A stretch of DNA of 15,828 nt from NCBI GenBank assembly GCA_015663065.1, contig DQSX01000012.1, positions 1 to 15,828 on the forward strand, in the 5' to 3' direction. The stretch is from Sulfurovum sp. (GTDB lineage: Bacteria; Campylobacterota; Campylobacteria; Campylobacterales; Sulfurovaceae). The translations under genes and the position numbers were made by a program. Within the stretch, counting starts at the first letter, position 1, and every line of letters begins with the position of its first letter. A model generated the notes under the pieces. The model did not search any database. It was not told the DNA's origin and saw only the letters and a list, made by a program, of their open reading frames with translations. Below are positions 6,686-13,710 of the stretch, in pieces.

Positions 6686-8425
6686 TTATGCTACTACGAC
6701 TTTTCTAAACATACCTGTCATATGGTAGAGAAGGTGACAGTGGTATGCCCATGCACCTTTGGCATCTACGGTGACCCTGTAACTGATTTTCGAACCGGGT
6801 TGTACGATGATGGTGTGTTTACGTACCAGGTGGTTATCATCACCGGTTTCCAAGTCACTCCACATACCGTGCAGGTGCATAGGATGGTTCATCATAGTAT
6901 CGTTGATGAAAGTAATACGCAGACGTTCACCGTAGTGAAACTGTAAAGGTTTGGCATCTGCATACTTTATGCCGTTTATTGACCACATATAACGCTCCAT
7001 ATTACCGGTGAGATGTAAGACTATCTCTCTGTCAGGCTTTTTGTCATGTCTGGTGGAGTATCTATTTTTTAGATCAGCATAGGTCAATACTTTTCTACCG
7101 TTGTTACGAAGTCCTACGCCCGGGTCATCCAGTCTGTATTTTGGTGACATTGCCATCATGGTGCTCTGTACCCCGCGCGCCATAGGCAGTTTTGTGATAG
7201 GGTATTTTTGTGCTTCCATCGCAGCAAATTTCATTTTTTTCATACTTTTTTTGTTTGGCATTTTCATGCCTCCGCCAGACTTCATTGCGTTACCATTGTG
7301 GCTTTTTTTCATATTCATATCCATACCCATATCGACCATGGTCAGGGCTTGAGGTTTGTCCATTTTCGGAGCTTTTGCCATCAAGGAGGATGAAGGAGTG
7401 AGGGAACCAAGTGCATATCCGGAGCGTTCGATGCTCTGTGCAAAAATGGCATAGGCCTTGGCACTTTTTGGCTGAACAATCACATCATAGGTCTCAGCAA
7501 CACCGATACGAAATTCATCGATACTGACGGGTTTGATGTGATTTCCGTCTGCTGCCACCACGGTCATCTTCAGTCCTGGTATGCGTACGTCAAAGAAACT
7601 CATGGCTGCACCATTAATGAATCGAAGGCGTATTTTTTCACCTTTTTTAAAGAGTGCTTTGAACTGTGTGGCAGGATTATTCCCATTCATCAGATAAGTA
7701 TAGGTATAGCCTGTCACGTCGGAGAGATCACGATCACTCATACGCATACTATTCCACATTTTGCGGTCATCAAAGGCTTTGCCAAATCCTTTTTGTTTTA
7801 CTTCGGAGAAAAAATCTCCTACTGTTCGTTGTGAAAAGTTGTAGTAGTCACTGCTCTGTTTGAGCTTTCTGTAGATGGTAGTAGGTTTTTCATCACTCCA
7901 ATCAGAGAGAAGTACCACATAATCTTTGTCATATCTAAAAGGTTCTCTTTTTTTTGGTTTAATGACAATGGCACCGTACATACCAGTCTGTTCCTGATAA
8001 CCTGAGTGGCTGTGGTACCAGTAGGTTCCGTGTTGTTTTACTTTAAATCGGTAGGTAAAGGTCTTTCCCGGAGGAATACCGTTGAAGCTGATGCCCGGTA
8101 CTCCATCCATAGAAGGAGGAAGAATAATGCCATGCCAGTGTATGGAAGAGGATTTTTTCAAGTGATTGGTCACATGCAATGTAACTGTTTCTCCCTCTTG
8201 CCAAACTAAAGTAGGGCCTGCGATCTGGCCATTGATAGTGGTTGCTACAGCAGTTTTTCCAGTGATATTTACTGTTGTGTAATCAATATCCAGAAAAAAT
8301 TCATTACCTGTAAGTATGTTACTGTTATTGATATCTTTTCGTGTAGGTTTGGCTTCGATATTGGTAGATGCCACCCCCATGAAAGCAGTTGCTGCTATCC
8401 CTTTAACAAATGTCCTTCTTTGCAT
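6686..8425 (-). CDS. pcoA: PcoA/CopA-family periplasmic multicopper oxidase
   Basis: A 579-residue periplasmic multicopper oxidase that should oxidise Cu(I) and bind copper. The N-terminus QRRTFVKG followed by a hydrophobic stretch to about residue 25 is a twin-arginine signal, so the enzyme is folded before export. Copper-site motifs are present in order: HWHG (about 98-101), YWYHSHSGYQEQTGMYG, HPMHLHGMW and HCHLLYH (562-568). The family's Met-rich segment (roughly residues 365-405, DMGMDMNMKK through MKKMKF) is present but short. One oddity: after His568 the sequence is MTGM, placing Met572 four residues on, whereas five is usual for the type-1 axial ligand (HMEMGM-like in relatives, from memory); Phe573 sits at the usual place. 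The ATG follows AGGGG directly after the preceding gene's stop. Fourth position from the operon promoter would be copB; this gene is third. Confidence 0.93.
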   Translation of the reverse strand: MQRRTFVKGIAATAFMGVASTNIEAKPTRKDINNSNILTGNEFFLDIDYTTVNITGKTAVATTINGQIAGPTLVWQEGETVTLHVTNHLKKSSSIHWHGIILPPSMDGVPGISFNGIPPGKTFTYRFKVKQHGTYWYHSHSGYQEQTGMYGAIVIKPKKREPFRYDKDYVVLLSDWSDEKPTTIYRKLKQSSDYYNFSQRTVGDFFSEVKQKGFGKAFDDRKMWNSMRMSDRDLSDVTGYTYTYLMNGNNPATQFKALFKKGEKIRLRFINGAAMSFFDVRIPGLKMTVVAADGNHIKPVSIDEFRIGVAETYDVIVQPKSAKAYAIFAQSIERSGYALGSLTPSSSLMAKAPKMDKPQALTMVDMGMDMNMKKSHNGNAMKSGGGMKMPNKKSMKKMKFAAMEAQKYPITKLPMARGVQSTMMAMSPKYRLDDPGVGLRNNGRKVLTYADLKNRYSTRHDKKPDREIVLHLTGNMERYMWSINGIKYADAKPLQFHYGERLRITFINDTMMNHPMHLHGMWSDLETGDDNHLVRKHTIIVQPGSKISYRVTVDAKGAWAYHCHLLYHMTGMFRKVVVA

Positions 8426-8436
8426 AATAACCCCTT

Positions 8437-8643
8437 TTATTCATGCTCACTTAAATGTCTTGACTTCTCTTCATACTCTTCTTTATCTATGCCTCCATTG
8501 GCATATCGTTTATCTAAAATATCTTGTGCGGATGACCTTTTTTCTTTTGTCTTGTTTTGCAGAAGATAGAAAATCATACCTAAAAATAAGAGTGGTATCA
8601 GCCACCCAAATCCCATACCCCAACCATGATTAAAATAATCCAT
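8437..8643 (-). CDS. Small single-pass membrane protein with SHOCT domain
   Basis: A 68-residue protein, second gene of the - strand copper operon. It has one transmembrane helix (about 12-28, WLIPLLFLGMIFYLL), preceded by a short Gly/His/Met-containing N-terminus (DYFNHGWGMGFG), and a C-terminal SHOCT-type motif (SAQDILDKRYANGGIDKEEY, about 38-57). SHOCT domains are short C-terminal oligomerisation or anchoring segments of unknown exact function. Start ATG follows AAAGGA. The gene ends eleven bases before the oxidase gene, which supports co-expression. Small SHOCT membrane proteins are often found beside copper genes, but its role here is unknown. Confidence 0.8.
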   Translation of the reverse strand: MDYFNHGWGMGFGWLIPLLFLGMIFYLLQNKTKEKRSSAQDILDKRYANGGIDKEEYEEKSRHLSEHE

Positions 8644-8666
8644 TTTAAATCCTTTCTAATTGTTTT

Positions 8667-9053
8667 TTATTTATCCCAACTATGCATAACCTTTTTAAGA
8701 TTTTCAAAGAGTATGGTCATGTATGTTTTAAAACGTTCATCTATATCGAATGCCCCAATGATATCTTCAAGTCCAATGCTTGACAATGTTGTCTTACCCT
8801 TGTCTTCATATACCGATATCCTACATGGAAGATAAACAGAAATTTCCGGTAGTTGGGAGAGTGCCTGTTGTGCTCCGGGAGGATTGCATAGTTCATAGAC
8901 TGTGATATCCTTTTCTATAGGATAACCTTTCTCTTCCAGAATCTGTTTGAATTCATAAGTGTTCAACAGACCAAAACCAACCTCTTTCGCTTTGGCTTCA
9001 AGCTCTTTTTTAACTGTGTCGATACACTGTGGAGTTTTTATAGTATATACCAT
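8667..9053 (-). CDS. DUF302 family protein, first gene of the copper operon
   Basis: A 128-residue protein of the DUF302 family with no signal peptide or membrane segment, so probably cytoplasmic. Family hallmarks are seen: YELCNPPGAQQAL (Cys56) and the strictly placed YLPCRISVYED (Cys77), in an alpha/beta fold of about 125 residues. The two cysteines could bind a metal or form a redox pair, but the biochemical role is not established. The ATG at 9053 follows AAAGGA at normal spacing and lies 44 bp downstream of a copper-box-type operator with its own -10 (9082-9113). Its place as first gene of a unit that continues with the SHOCT peptide, PcoA-type oxidase and CopB points to a role in copper stress. 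Confidence 0.88.
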   Translation of the reverse strand: MVYTIKTPQCIDTVKKELEAKAKEVGFGLLNTYEFKQILEEKGYPIEKDITVYELCNPPGAQQALSQLPEISVYLPCRISVYEDKGKTTLSSIGLEDIIGAFDIDERFKTYMTILFENLKKVMHSWDK

Positions 9054-9081
9054 TACATATCCTTTATATTTTTATAGATAG

Positions 9082-9113
9082 AGTATACTGCCATAGTGTG
9101 TATGAAGCGTGCA
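9082..9113 (-). promoter_or_regulatory. Copper-box-type promoter of the DUF302-SHOCT-pcoA-copB operon
   Basis: On the - strand: TGCACG (9113-9108), five bases, TACACA (9102-9097), nine bases, then TATACT (9087-9082) as -10. No -35 consensus is needed if an activator binds the paired hexamers, which cover the -35 region. The start codon of the first gene is 44 bp past the box. Confidence 0.68.
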
Positions 9114-9117
9114 TGCT

Positions 9118-10536
9118 TTATACTGTGACGACAAACTGTCCCATCATCCCTGCATCTTCATGCTCTAGGAAATGACAATGGTACATGTAAGGTACCTTTG
9201 CATCTGCATAGTCTGTCATTTTGACAATAAATTTCACACTTTCATTTGCTGGAATATAGACAACATCTTTATAGCCTCTTTCATTGGCAGAGACATTTTC
9301 TCTGCTTCCATTTCTTTCAATGAGCATGAAATGTGTTGCATGAATGTGGAAATTGTGATCCACCATCATATCGTTGCTAATCTCCCATATCTCAACATCA
9401 CCAAGAGGCACAACTTCATCTATACGGTTAATATCCATCGATTTTCCATTGATCTCAAAACTTCCCATCATGCCTGAAAGTACGAATGGTCTGGTTCTGA
9501 CAGCGGTTGACGGATCGTATTTTTCAAGTGCGGTCAGATGCTGCGGAAGTGTAGTTTCAGCTGTGGCAGATTGGCTTACATTGATCGTCATGAAATCCTT
9601 GCCGTGTCTGAACTCTTTCAATAAGATTCTTTGGTTCAATGCATTGCTTAGATCCACTACTATCTCTGCACGTTCTGCAGGTGAAAGTAGTAGTCGTGTC
9701 ATCTCCACTGGTGACTCCAAAAATGCATTGTCTGTAGCGATCTGTTTAAAGCTGCGTCCGTCAGAGAAGCCAAGCTCATAGATGGAAGAGTTGGAACCGT
9801 TAAGTATACGAAATCGTATCTCTTTGGCTTCCGCATCCAGCGTAGGTTCAATAGCTCCATTGACAATGAATACATCACCCGTATATCCATGCATGATATC
9901 CCTCATTCCTGGATCATAATCTATTTGCCCATTATTGAAATTTCTGTCTTGCAAAATAAGCGGTATATCATCTATACCATATCGATTAGGCAGATCAAGC
10001 GTTTTACTCTCACTGTCTTCAATAATAATGAGTCCTGCCAAACCTTTATAAACATGTTCTGCGGTTTTATCCATAGTATGTGGATGATACCAGTTCGTGC
10101 ATGCTTTTTGATTGACCGTATATCTTGCTGACCAGGTTGTACCTGCGGGTATAGGTTGATGTGCGGTACCGTCCATGGAAGGCGGAAGATGCATACCGTG
10201 TCCATGCATGGTGACCGCCTCGCCAAGATTATTTTTATAGTTTATAGAAACAATATCACCATTTTGCATTAGCAGTGTAGGTCCAAGATATGTACTGTTG
10301 ATAGCAAATGTATCTGTTTGAGTACCACTAAAGAAGTCATGTTTTGCTTTTTGGACATTGAGATCGTAATGTTTGATACCCTCCTTATCTGTAGGGTTTA
10401 AAAGTTCTGGTATAGGGAGAGCTTTTGATTTTATACCACTTGCCGGAGTTGAACTACCACCACCTCCTCCGCATCCTGTAACTATACACAGTGCAGCTAC
10501 AGAGCTAAGTGCCAAGAATTCTCTTCTTTTCATCAT
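9118..10536 (-). CDS. CueO/laccase-type multicopper oxidase, Tat-exported putative lipoprotein
   Basis: A 472-residue multicopper oxidase. The start is set at 10536 (AAAGGA seven bases upstream); the frame is open further upstream, but that extension crosses the promoter and operator and has no export signal. The N-terminus MMKRREFLAL is a twin-arginine signal and VTGC (Cys22) is a lipobox followed by a Gly5 run, so the enzyme is likely lipid-anchored in the periplasm. All four copper motifs are intact: HGHG, NWYHPHT, FHIHATHF and HCHFLEHEDAGM (453-464), with Met464 at the standard axial position. It lacks the Met-rich insert of the other oxidase. A cuprous oxidase role is inferred from its place between two copper-box promoters; a different phenol- or metal-oxidising substrate is possible. 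It is transcribed separately from the operon that follows. Confidence 0.9.
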   Translation of the reverse strand: MMKRREFLALSSVAALCIVTGCGGGGGSSTPASGIKSKALPIPELLNPTDKEGIKHYDLNVQKAKHDFFSGTQTDTFAINSTYLGPTLLMQNGDIVSINYKNNLGEAVTMHGHGMHLPPSMDGTAHQPIPAGTTWSARYTVNQKACTNWYHPHTMDKTAEHVYKGLAGLIIIEDSESKTLDLPNRYGIDDIPLILQDRNFNNGQIDYDPGMRDIMHGYTGDVFIVNGAIEPTLDAEAKEIRFRILNGSNSSIYELGFSDGRSFKQIATDNAFLESPVEMTRLLLSPAERAEIVVDLSNALNQRILLKEFRHGKDFMTINVSQSATAETTLPQHLTALEKYDPSTAVRTRPFVLSGMMGSFEINGKSMDINRIDEVVPLGDVEIWEISNDMMVDHNFHIHATHFMLIERNGSRENVSANERGYKDVVYIPANESVKFIVKMTDYADAKVPYMYHCHFLEHEDAGMMGQFVVTV

Positions 10537-10563
10537 TTTAAATTCCTTTAATAATAGTAAGTA

Positions 10564-10595
10564 ATCATAAGAGAATAGTGTGCAAGAAATGTGCA
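10564..10595 (-). promoter_or_regulatory. Copper-box-type promoter of the lipoprotein multicopper oxidase
   Basis: On the - strand: TGCACA (10595-10590), TTTCT, TGCACA (10584-10579), nine bases, then TATGAT (10569-10564). It is the left arm of a perfect inverted repeat shared with the divergent promoter at 10603-10634. The start codon is 43 bp past the box. Confidence 0.72.
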
Positions 10596-10619
10596 TGAGC
10601 TTTGCACATTTCTTGCACA
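10579..10619. repeat. Perfect 17-bp inverted repeat between divergent copper genes (double operator)
   Basis: The arms TGTGCAAGAAATGTGCA (10579-10595) and its exact reverse complement (10603-10619) are separated by seven bases. Each arm holds two copies of the hexamer 11 bp apart, so four half-sites face the two promoters symmetrically. The arrangement fits two dimers of an OmpR-type regulator. A terminator is unlikely because both flanking genes start here. Confidence 0.8.
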
Positions 10620-10634
10620 TACTTCTATTATAAT
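10603..10634 (+). promoter_or_regulatory. Copper-box-type promoter of the duplicated small protein
   Basis: TGCACA (10603-10608), TTTCT, TGCACA (10614-10619), nine bases, then a perfect TATAAT (10629-10634). The ATG of the small protein lies 71 bp past the box, leaving a leader of roughly 50 bases in which no further structure is evident. Confidence 0.75.
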
Positions 10635-10690
10635 TTGACCGTACCAAGGGAAACAATCCCTTAAAATTCAGTACATGAAAAGGAAACATT

Positions 10691-11026
10691 ATGAAAAAGT
10701 TAGTTTTAGCAAGTATTCTTGCATTAGGTCTCGGATTAGGATTTGCATATGCTGAAAACAAAGCAGCAATAGAGTTGGAACATGCAAACAAAACAGCGAC
10801 AGGTTCTGACAGTGTAGATGCAGATATGTCAAAGATGAAAGCTGCCGGCAAGTGTAATGCAGGTCAAAGCGGTAAAGTGAAAACAAAAAATACAAAACCT
10901 GCAAGAAAGCCTACTAAAGCAGAACTTGAGCTGGAACATGCCAACAAACTTGCTACAGGTGATGACAGTGTAGCTGGTAACATGAAAAATATGAAAGCCC
11001 AAGGCAAGTGTAATACCGGTAAGTAA
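10691..11026 (+). CDS. Small exported protein with two copies of a His/Met/Cys unit (unrecognised family)
   Basis: A 111-residue protein with a clear signal peptide (residues 1-21, cleavage after AYA). The mature part is two copies of a 32-residue unit (residues 27-58 and 79-110; 22 of 32 positions identical) joined by a basic linker rich in Lys, Thr and Pro. Each unit has the pattern ELEHANK, ATG, DSV, M, MKA, GKCN, giving one His, two Met and one Cys per unit as possible soft-metal ligands. The mature protein has only these two cysteines, which could also form a disulfide. The ATG follows AAAGGAA. It has its own copper-box promoter, shared back to back with an oxidase gene, so it is probably a periplasmic copper-binding or chaperone-like protein. 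That role is inferred; no known family is recognised. Confidence 0.8.
   Translation: MKKLVLASILALGLGLGFAYAENKAAIELEHANKTATGSDSVDADMSKMKAAGKCNAGQSGKVKTKNTKPARKPTKAELELEHANKLATGDDSVAGNMKNMKAQGKCNTGK
10769..10864 (+). repeat. First copy of the internal 32-residue repeat unit
   Basis: Encodes residues 27-58 of the small exported protein (IELEHANK through GKCNAG). It pairs with the copy at 10925-11020, offset by 156 bp. Confidence 0.8.
10925..11020 (+). repeat. Second copy of the internal 32-residue repeat unit
   Basis: Encodes residues 79-110 (LELEHANK through GKCNTG). His, both Met and the Cys are kept at the same positions as in the first copy, while spacer residues differ, suggesting selection on the ligand pattern. 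Confidence 0.8.
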
Positions 11027-11090
11027 AAAGATCTAAAAAATCAAGCCACTGGACATTCCTCTTCAGTGTTCAATGTTAACTCTCCTTATA

Positions 11091-11113
11091 GACAGCCCGT
11101 ATTCCGGGCTGTC
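11091..11113 (+). terminator. Terminator hairpin after the duplicated small protein gene
   Basis: GACAGCCCG and CGGGCTGTC form a perfect 9-bp GC-rich stem with a 5-base loop, 65 bp past the stop codon, followed by ATTTCCC. The T-run is short, but the stem is the strongest hairpin in the window and sits between two separately promoted + strand genes. Confidence 0.7.
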
Positions 11114-11189
11114 ATTTCCCTCAGAATCTAAAATATCAATCTTTATAGCAGGTTAAGCCGATAAGCAGTGAATATCCTTACAGAAATTA

Positions 11190-11221
11190 TACACACAATA
11201 TGCACACTTTCGTGCTACTAT
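11190..11221 (+). promoter_or_regulatory. Copper-box-type promoter of the Cu(I) ATPase
   Basis: TACACA (11190-11195), CAATA, TGCACA (11201-11206), nine bases, then TACTAT (11216-11221) preceded by TGC, an extended -10. TATAAA at 11219-11224 is an alternative -10 three bases later. The ATPase start codon lies 39 bp past the box. Confidence 0.68.
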
Positions 11222-11245
11222 AAATAAACGTATAAAGGGTAAATT

Positions 11246-13627
11246 ATGAATAATTCAGTAAAAGATGTCGTTTGCGGCATGGATATTTCTACCGATACAG
11301 CATTTCATTTAGAGCATGAAGGCAAAACCTACTATTTCTGTTCGGACTCCTGTCAACATAAATTTGATGCAGACCCGCATGCCTATGTACATATACATAA
11401 TGCATCCTCTTCAGAGTGTGAAACGTGTAAACCGATTTTTAAAGAAGAACATGCACAAGGTCATCATAGACATGACCATAGTGGTATGAAAAGTGAGAGC
11501 ACAGATACAAATGCGATCTACACTTGTCCGATGCATCCGGAAATTCAGCAAAAAGGTCCGGGGAACTGCCCTAAATGCGGGATGGCCCTGGAACCGATGG
11601 TGACAAAGATCGATGAAGGCGAGAATGAAGAACTGCTCGATATGACACGCAGGTTCAAAGTAAGTACCGTGTTGGCTCTGCCTGTTTTTGTTCTGGCAAT
11701 GGTAGCAGACCTGATGCCTTCCTTACTGCCTTCCTGGCTATCTATGTCTGTTGTACAGTGGATCATGTTTGCTTTGGCTACCCCTGTGGTGCTTTGGGGA
11801 GGTTGGCCGTTCTTTGTACGTGGTTTTAATTCTGTACGTACATGGAATCTCAATATGTTCACGCTTATCGCATTGGGAGTGGGAGCTGCATGGCTTTACA
11901 GTATGGCTGCATTACTCCTGCCCCAAATATTCCCACCCCAGATGCAAATGGAAGGTGGTATAGTTGATGTATATTTTGAAGCAGCAGCGGTCATTGTAAC
12001 ATTGGTACTTTTGGGGCAAGTACTTGAACTGCGCGCACGTTCACAGACCAATACTGCCATACAGATGCTTCTGGGGCTTGCACCAAATACCGCCCGCATT
12101 GTAAGAGAGGATGGTACGGAAGAAGATATCCCGTTGGAGCATGTTCAAGTAGGAGACATTTTACGTATTCGCCCTGGAGACAAGATACCTGTAGATGGTG
12201 TGGTGACAGAGGGAGAGAGTAACGTCGATGAGTCTATGGTGACAGGAGAATCTATAGCTGTTTCCAAAAAAGAAGAAGACAAAGTTATAGGTGCTACAGT
12301 AAATGCCACAGGCTCACTGCTGATAAAAGCAGAAAAGGTCGGAGCAGATACACTTCTTTCCCAAATCGTAGATATGGTTGCCAATGCTCAGAGATCACGT
12401 GCACCGATCCAAAAATTGGCTGATGTGGTGTCCGGTTATTTTGTACCTATCGTAGTCCTCATCGCACTCCTCGCGTTTGCAGGGTGGTATATATGGGGTC
12501 CTGAACCTCGTTTGGCGTATGCAGTAGTAAGTGCTGTAGCAGTACTTATTATCGCTTGTCCTTGTGCATTGGGGCTTGCTACACCTGTTTCCATTATGGT
12601 AGGTACAGGTAAAGGTGCTTCCATGGGTGTACTTATCAAAAATGCGGAAGCATTGGAGATCTTGGAGAAAGTAGATACTTTGGTGGTAGATAAAACAGGT
12701 ACGCTTACAGAAGGAAAACCTAAACTGGTCACGGTTGAGACAGAAAAGGGAGTAGATGAAGATCTGCTTTTAAAAGTGGTTGCAACCTTGGAACAGTCCA
12801 GTGAACATCCCTTGGCAGAAGCTATTGTTGAAGGTACAAAAAGCAGAGGGATAACACTCAGTAAGACAGAAGACTTTAACTCTGTTACGGGGCAAGGAGT
12901 GACTGGTGTTGTAGATGGCGTCCGAGTCGCTATAGGAAATGTTAAACTCTTGGAAGGCTTGGATATCGTCACAGGAGATCTTCCGGAAAAATCTGAAACT
13001 TACAGAAAAGAGGGGCAGACAGTGATGCTCATAGCTTTGGATGGCAAGGCAGCAGGACTCATAGGCGTGATGGATCCTATCAAAGAGAGTACACCCCAAG
13101 CCATAGAACAACTACATGCACAAGGTATAAAAGTAGTGATGCTTACAGGAGACAACAAGACCACAGCAGAGGCTGTCGCAGCTAAACTCAACATAGACAG
13201 AGTACAGGCAGAAGTGTCACCTGAAGAGAAATCCGACATAGTCGCGGCACTTCAAAATGAAGGCAAGATCGTAGCCATGGCAGGAGACGGGGTGAATGAT
13301 GCACCGGCTCTGGCAAAAGCCCATGTGGGTATAGCCATGGGAACAGGTACGGATGTGGCTATGGAGAGTGCGGGAGTTACCTTGGTCAAAGGGGATCTGA
13401 CAGGCATAGTCAGAGCCATAAAACTAAGTCATGGAACGATGAAGAATATTCGGCAGAACCTTTTCTTTGCTTTTATTTATAATTCTTTAGGTGTACCGAT
13501 TGCAGCAGGTGTATTGTATCCGGTCTTTGGTATACTTTTATCTCCTGTCATAGCAGCCGCAGCAATGAGCTTTTCATCTGTTTCCGTTATAGCAAACTCT
13601 TTACGACTGAGAAATTTAAAATTGTAG
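11246..13627 (+). CDS. copA: Cu(I)-exporting P1B-1-type ATPase with N-terminal YHS domain
   Basis: A 793-residue inner-membrane ATPase that should pump Cu(I) from the cytoplasm to the periplasm. In place of the usual HMA domain it has a YHS domain (residues 5-48: VCGM with Cys10, then YYFCSDSC with Cys32 and Cys36), a His-rich linker (HHRHDHSGM, 73-81) and a heavy-metal-binding motif (YTCPMHPEI to NCPKCGM, 92-113). The core is complete: TGES (333-336), CPC (438-440) in the transport helix, DKTGT with phosphorylated Asp482, SEHP (His521), TGDN (634-637) and GDGVND (680-685). Membrane residues Tyr745-Asn746 and MSFSS (774-778) match the Cu(I) P1B-1 signature. ATG 11246 follows AAAGGG. Its own copper-box promoter lies directly upstream, and the regulatory pair follows 83 bp later. 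Confidence 0.95.
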   Translation: MNNSVKDVVCGMDISTDTAFHLEHEGKTYYFCSDSCQHKFDADPHAYVHIHNASSSECETCKPIFKEEHAQGHHRHDHSGMKSESTDTNAIYTCPMHPEIQQKGPGNCPKCGMALEPMVTKIDEGENEELLDMTRRFKVSTVLALPVFVLAMVADLMPSLLPSWLSMSVVQWIMFALATPVVLWGGWPFFVRGFNSVRTWNLNMFTLIALGVGAAWLYSMAALLLPQIFPPQMQMEGGIVDVYFEAAAVIVTLVLLGQVLELRARSQTNTAIQMLLGLAPNTARIVREDGTEEDIPLEHVQVGDILRIRPGDKIPVDGVVTEGESNVDESMVTGESIAVSKKEEDKVIGATVNATGSLLIKAEKVGADTLLSQIVDMVANAQRSRAPIQKLADVVSGYFVPIVVLIALLAFAGWYIWGPEPRLAYAVVSAVAVLIIACPCALGLATPVSIMVGTGKGASMGVLIKNAEALEILEKVDTLVVDKTGTLTEGKPKLVTVETEKGVDEDLLLKVVATLEQSSEHPLAEAIVEGTKSRGITLSKTEDFNSVTGQGVTGVVDGVRVAIGNVKLLEGLDIVTGDLPEKSETYRKEGQTVMLIALDGKAAGLIGVMDPIKESTPQAIEQLHAQGIKVVMLTGDNKTTAEAVAAKLNIDRVQAEVSPEEKSDIVAALQNEGKIVAMAGDGVNDAPALAKAHVGIAMGTGTDVAMESAGVTLVKGDLTGIVRAIKLSHGTMKNIRQNLFFAFIYNSLGVPIAAGVLYPVFGILLSPVIAAAAMSFSSVSVIANSLRLRNLKL

Positions 13628-13660
13628 GCCCTATGTGCTGATTTAGAGTTTTTGGTGAGA

Positions 13661-13669
13661 TGATATAAA
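13661..13669 (+). promoter_or_regulatory. Possible extended -10 promoter of the two-component genes
   Basis: TGATATAAA, an extended -10 (TG-N-TATAAA) 41 bases before the response regulator ATG. The paired copper-box hexamers are absent at the expected distance, so basal expression, with or without readthrough from the ATPase gene, is the likely mode. Confidence 0.4.
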
Positions 13670-13710
13670 TTACAGTAAAATACAAAACATATAGGAAGAA
13701 GAGGAAAAAA

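Noticed and set aside
7101..7401. Open frames on the + strand opposite the Met-rich part of the PcoA-type oxidase, rich in Phe and His
   Set aside because: They are antisense shadows of Met/Lys codons, several overlap one another in different frames, and none has a credible start.
8316..8633. 105-codon + strand open frame opposite the SHOCT gene and oxidase start
   Set aside because: It opposes two well-supported genes, including their ribosome sites, and shows no recognisable protein character.
10537..10851. Upstream extension of the lipoprotein oxidase frame
   Set aside because: It would run through the divergent promoter, the inverted repeat and the oppositely oriented small protein gene, and would bury the Tat signal; AAAGGA supports the start at 10536.
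13118..13137. TGCACA followed by TATAAA inside the ATPase gene
   Set aside because: Only one hexamer is present and it is inside conserved coding sequence.
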